From positions 1 to 7,579 of the forward strand of contig CACXHA010000047.1 of assembly GCA_902767385.1 (NCBI GenBank): a stretch of DNA of 7,579 bases, in the 5' to 3' direction. Within the stretch, counting starts at the first letter, position 1. The number at the start of each line of letters is the position of its first letter. Position numbers and translations under genes: made by a program. This DNA comes from an uncultured Elusimicrobium sp. Lineage in GTDB: Bacteria; Elusimicrobiota; Elusimicrobia; Elusimicrobiales; Elusimicrobiaceae. The notes under the pieces were generated by a model. The model saw only the letters and a list, made by a program, of their open reading frames with translations. It searched no databases and was not told the DNA's origin. Positions 5,681 to 7,579 of the stretch are shown here, piece after piece.

Positions 5681-6793
5681 TTATTTTCCGATGAGGGTAA
5701 AGGCTTCTTGGCGGGTAGTTACTTTCCCTTCCCATTGTGCCTTGCGGATTTGAACGAGTAACTTGGCAATATTGCGCCCATAAATGCCGGATTCTTTTAA
5801 GTCCAGTCCTTTTACGACGCAGGGTTGCAGGGCCATGGGAGGTAAATGCGGGAAAAACGCGCGTAAAACATGGGTTTGAAAGTCGGTCAGTTCGCTTAGC
5901 GGGCTCATACGTTCCTGTTCCACTTTCCAAGCTTCTTTAATGACATGGGAAATATCTTTATGCAAGTGTAAACTTCGCAGGAACCCTTCTCCGTTGTCTC
6001 CTAGCGTACACGTCAACAATCCCAGGCGTTCATAAGGTCCTTTTAATTGCAAAAGCCCGTCGTGCCAAGTCAAACTGGGCCAGGCAAATTTAAGTAAATC
6101 ATATTGAATGAGAAAGTCAAAAATTTCTTTGATTTTTTCTTCCGCTAAAATTTTCAAAAATTCCTGGCTAAAACGTTCGCGCGAGATTAAAAGAGGCGCT
6201 TGTTCTTTGTCTGCTTCTAAAAATAATTTTTTGGTAATCGGGGCGGCCCGCCAACCAAAGCGTCCGGCAAAACGTACCCCGCGGTACATACGGGTAGGGT
6301 CATCAAAAAAACTTTTTTCATGTAAGATGCGAAGTAGCCCCGCGTCAATATCTTTTTTGGCTCCGTATGGGTCCACGCTTTTACCAAATTCGTCCGGTAA
6401 AATAGACAAGGCCCAGGCGTTTACCGTAAAATCACGCCGGAACAAATCTTGCTTGATGTCTTTGGTAAAAGTTACTTCGGGCAGTGCGCCGGGGAAGGGG
6501 TATGTTTCATGGCGTAGGCGCGCCAAATCCAAATGTAGGCCGTTATCCAAATTAACCTTATAGGTGCCAAATTTGGAAAATTTGCGCTTTACTCCGCCCC
6601 ACATTTTAATACAAAAATTGGCTACGGATTCTTGCGTGCCGTCAAAAGTAAGGTCAATATCTTCGGTATCGCGCCCAAGATAGAAATCACGCACCGCGCC
6701 GCCTACTACCCACGCGCGCAAGCCTAGTTTTTGGGCATACGTTCCAATGGAAAGGAGCATATCATGGTATTTTTCGGGGATAATTTCGCTCAT
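5681..6793 (-). CDS. cca: tRNA nucleotidyltransferase (CCA-adding enzyme), class II
   Basis: The 370-residue protein adds C, C and A, or only part of CCA, to tRNA 3' ends without a template in the cytoplasm. The nucleotidyltransferase head shows V-G-G-A-V-R-D (30-36), D45 and D47 of the metal-binding D-x-D, and the third carboxylate D89 in L-D-L-A-R. R-R-D-F-T-V-N-A (119-126) follows. The nucleotide-recognition segment reads D-D-P-T-R (164-168) followed by R-G-V-R-F-A. S-R-E-R-F-S-Q-E-F (204-212) starts the helical neck; the rest is a helical body with no HD phosphohydrolase domain. The D-D-x-x-R form, instead of the commoner E-D-x-x-R, leaves open whether it makes all of CCA or a part. The ATG overlaps the stop of the CpXC gene (ATGA) with no nearby Shine-Dalgarno sequence, so translation is probably coupled. 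A tRNA lacking encoded CCA lies upstream. Confidence 0.93.
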   Translation of the reverse strand: MSEIIPEKYHDMLLSIGTYAQKLGLRAWVVGGAVRDFYLGRDTEDIDLTFDGTQESVANFCIKMWGGVKRKFSKFGTYKVNLDNGLHLDLARLRHETYPFPGALPEVTFTKDIKQDLFRRDFTVNAWALSILPDEFGKSVDPYGAKKDIDAGLLRILHEKSFFDDPTRMYRGVRFAGRFGWRAAPITKKLFLEADKEQAPLLISRERFSQEFLKILAEEKIKEIFDFLIQYDLLKFAWPSLTWHDGLLQLKGPYERLGLLTCTLGDNGEGFLRSLHLHKDISHVIKEAWKVEQERMSPLSELTDFQTHVLRAFFPHLPPMALQPCVVKGLDLKESGIYGRNIAKLLVQIRKAQWEGKVTTRQEAFTLIGK

Positions 6794-7425
6794 AGTAAAA
6801 CCGGGGCTTTGGCTCCGTCCTCGCTCATTTTATCTTTAAAATTTAGCAGAAGCGTGGAGTTGAGCCCGCTTTTGAGCACTTTGGCAGCGGCTACGGCAAA
6901 GTCATTGGCGGTAGTACCGCGTGCCGGTACATATAGCGGGAAATGGTTTTCGCGTGCGTAAGAAGGTTTGAGCCGAGCTACTTCAAAGCCTTGCGTTGCG
7001 GCCGCGGCAGCAATTACTTCCGATTCGGCGGCTATTTTTTCCTCATGGTGTAACAAATGCTGAAGTTCTTCCAGTCCAAATACACACAGCGGCGGATAAT
7101 TCAAATGGACATCTTTTAACAGGGAATTTTTGATAATCTGGTAGTCGTGTTCAATTTTTTCTTTAAGTTCGTGCTCACGCGATTTATCTTTAGGGGAAAA
7201 CACAAAAACCAAGAGTTCGGCCGGGGCATCAAAATAGATAATTTCCCCGTCGTGGTGAAAGTATGTTCCGCATTCCGGGCAACGCACCAAATTGAGCTCT
7301 CCCCCTAAAATGGCGGCTTTTAAGTCTTCGTTCTCGTCGCCACGCACCAGGGACCAATAGGTAACATCAAATGGTTCACACTCGTTGGGACAATGGGCGG
7401 CGGCTTCATTTTGTAAGGATCTCAT
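6790..7425 (-). CDS. CpXC-type zinc-motif protein, function unknown
   Basis: The 211-residue protein has an N-terminal domain with two cysteine pairs, C12-P-N-E-C16 and C49-P-E-C52, separated by a segment ending in L-K-A-A-I-L-G-G-E-L-N. This is the arrangement of the uncharacterised CpXC domain, expected to bind zinc. The first pair has three residues between its cysteines, where I recall the usual form having two. The rest (about 80-211) has a charged helical region and an Ala-rich stretch (132-143) and matches nothing I know. No signal peptide or membrane helix is visible, so it is probably cytoplasmic. The stop overlaps the cca start by ATGA, which suggests a linked or at least co-expressed function. 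No Shine-Dalgarno sequence precedes the ATG; a promoter -10 box ends 7 bases before it, so a leaderless transcript is likely. Confidence 0.8.
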   Translation of the reverse strand: MRSLQNEAAAHCPNECEPFDVTYWSLVRGDENEDLKAAILGGELNLVRCPECGTYFHHDGEIIYFDAPAELLVFVFSPKDKSREHELKEKIEHDYQIIKNSLLKDVHLNYPPLCVFGLEELQHLLHHEEKIAAESEVIAAAAATQGFEVARLKPSYARENHFPLYVPARGTTANDFAVAAAKVLKSGLNSTLLLNFKDKMSEDGAKAPVLL

Positions 7426-7431
7426 GGAAGT

Positions 7432-7461
7432 ATTTTAATAAAAATGAACTAGGTTTTTCAA
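7432..7461 (-). promoter_or_regulatory. Promoter of the CpXC-cca operon, predicted leaderless
   Basis: Read on the minus strand: TTGAAA (7461-7456; 5 of 6 of TTGACA), an 18-base AT-rich spacer, and TAAAAT (7437-7432; 5 of 6 of TATAAT). Six bases (ACTTCC) separate the -10 box from the ATG, so the normal start distance places +1 at or beside the start codon. It lies between the tRNA and the CpXC gene. Confidence 0.6.
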
Positions 7462-7475
7462 GTAAGATGAAAAAA

Positions 7476-7548
7476 TGCCCCGCATGGGATTCGAACCCGT
7501 ATCACTGGTTCCGAAGACCAGTACTCTATCCAGTTGAGCTAACGGGGC
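7476..7548 (-). tRNA. tRNA-Arg (anticodon TCG)
   Basis: A 73-base cloverleaf on the minus strand. The acceptor arms are GCCCCGT and GCGGGGC with discriminator A. The D arm is GCTC/GAGT with GG and the arginine-type A20 in the loop. The anticodon stem CTGGT/ACCAG holds the loop CTTCGGA with anticodon TCG, and the T loop is TTCGAAT. The TCG anticodon reads CGA and, depending on modification, other CGN arginine codons. The CCA end is not encoded: six T follow the discriminator directly, which could end transcription after the tRNA fold. The T stem ACGGG/CCCAT carries one C-A mismatch (C50 with A64), which is unusual but does not break the cloverleaf. Confidence 0.95.
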
Positions 7549-7556
7549 ATACAAGT

Positions 7557-7562
7557 ATTGTA
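7557..7562 (-). promoter_or_regulatory. -10 box of the tRNA-Arg promoter
   Basis: On the minus strand, TACAAT (5 of 6 of TATAAT) lies 8 bases before the first base of the mature tRNA. The matching -35 box would fall just beyond the end of the window, so the promoter is only half visible. Confidence 0.5.
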
Positions 7563-7579
7563 GCAATTTATGGGGGCAA

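Noticed and set aside
6108..6563. 151-codon open frame on the + strand
   Set aside because: It is opposite the cca gene, basic and low in complexity, with no family match; the minus strand frame has all the nucleotidyltransferase motifs.
7476..7548. tRNA as an integration site
   Set aside because: No second copy of the tRNA 3' end and no integrase or mobile gene is visible nearby.

Overview
This window looks like chromosomal DNA from a Gram-negative-type, host- or gut-associated bacterium with moderate GC. The cysteine-rich repeat protein at the left edge (repeated T-R-T-V-T-C cores between tryptophans) and the pilin-like tail of the RDD protein recall extracellular proteins of Elusimicrobiota such as Elusimicrobium. 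That is a low-to-moderate confidence guess from memory of such sequences. Nothing points to a mobile element, prophage, CRISPR array or defence island: every recognisable gene is a chromosomal envelope or tRNA-maturation gene.

Layout. (1) Positions 3-707, + strand: the C-terminal 234 residues of a secreted-looking, 20-cysteine repeat protein, cut by the window start and followed by a strong GC-rich terminator (744-775). (2) Positions 776-989: a non-coding leader rich in inverted repeats, including a long imperfect hairpin at 841-887 and two competing hairpins just before the next gene. (3) Positions 990-5477, + strand: four genes that probably form an envelope operon. They encode an LtaS/OpgB-type membrane phosphoglycerol transferase (990-3017), LemA (3014-3577, ATGA overlap), an HtpX-like M48 membrane protease (3580-4578, 2-base gap), and an RDD-domain membrane protein with an unusual extra C-terminal domain (4614-5477, with its own extended -10 promoter). 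The operon ends in an 8-bp-stem terminator with an alternative pairing.

(4) Positions 5478-5680: the gap between convergent units. It holds that terminator, a near-consensus sigma-70 promoter (TTGACA, 17 bases, TATTCT), an imperfect 13-base direct repeat and a second terminator. Together these predict a short unannotated RNA of about 80 nt. (5) Positions 7548-5681, minus strand: a tRNA-Arg(TCG) with no encoded CCA, then a CpXC-type zinc-motif protein that probably has a leaderless start, overlapping by ATGA with a class II tRNA nucleotidyltransferase (CCA-adding enzyme). The enzyme that supplies the CCA tail lies just downstream of a tRNA gene that needs it.

Functionally, the + strand genes suggest envelope polymer decoration plus membrane-protein quality control, and the minus strand genes tRNA 3'-end maturation. 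I see no clearly new multi-gene system. The most original candidates are the structured leader before the transferase gene, the predicted small RNA at about 5588-5670, the RDD fusion, and the CpXC protein coupled to cca.
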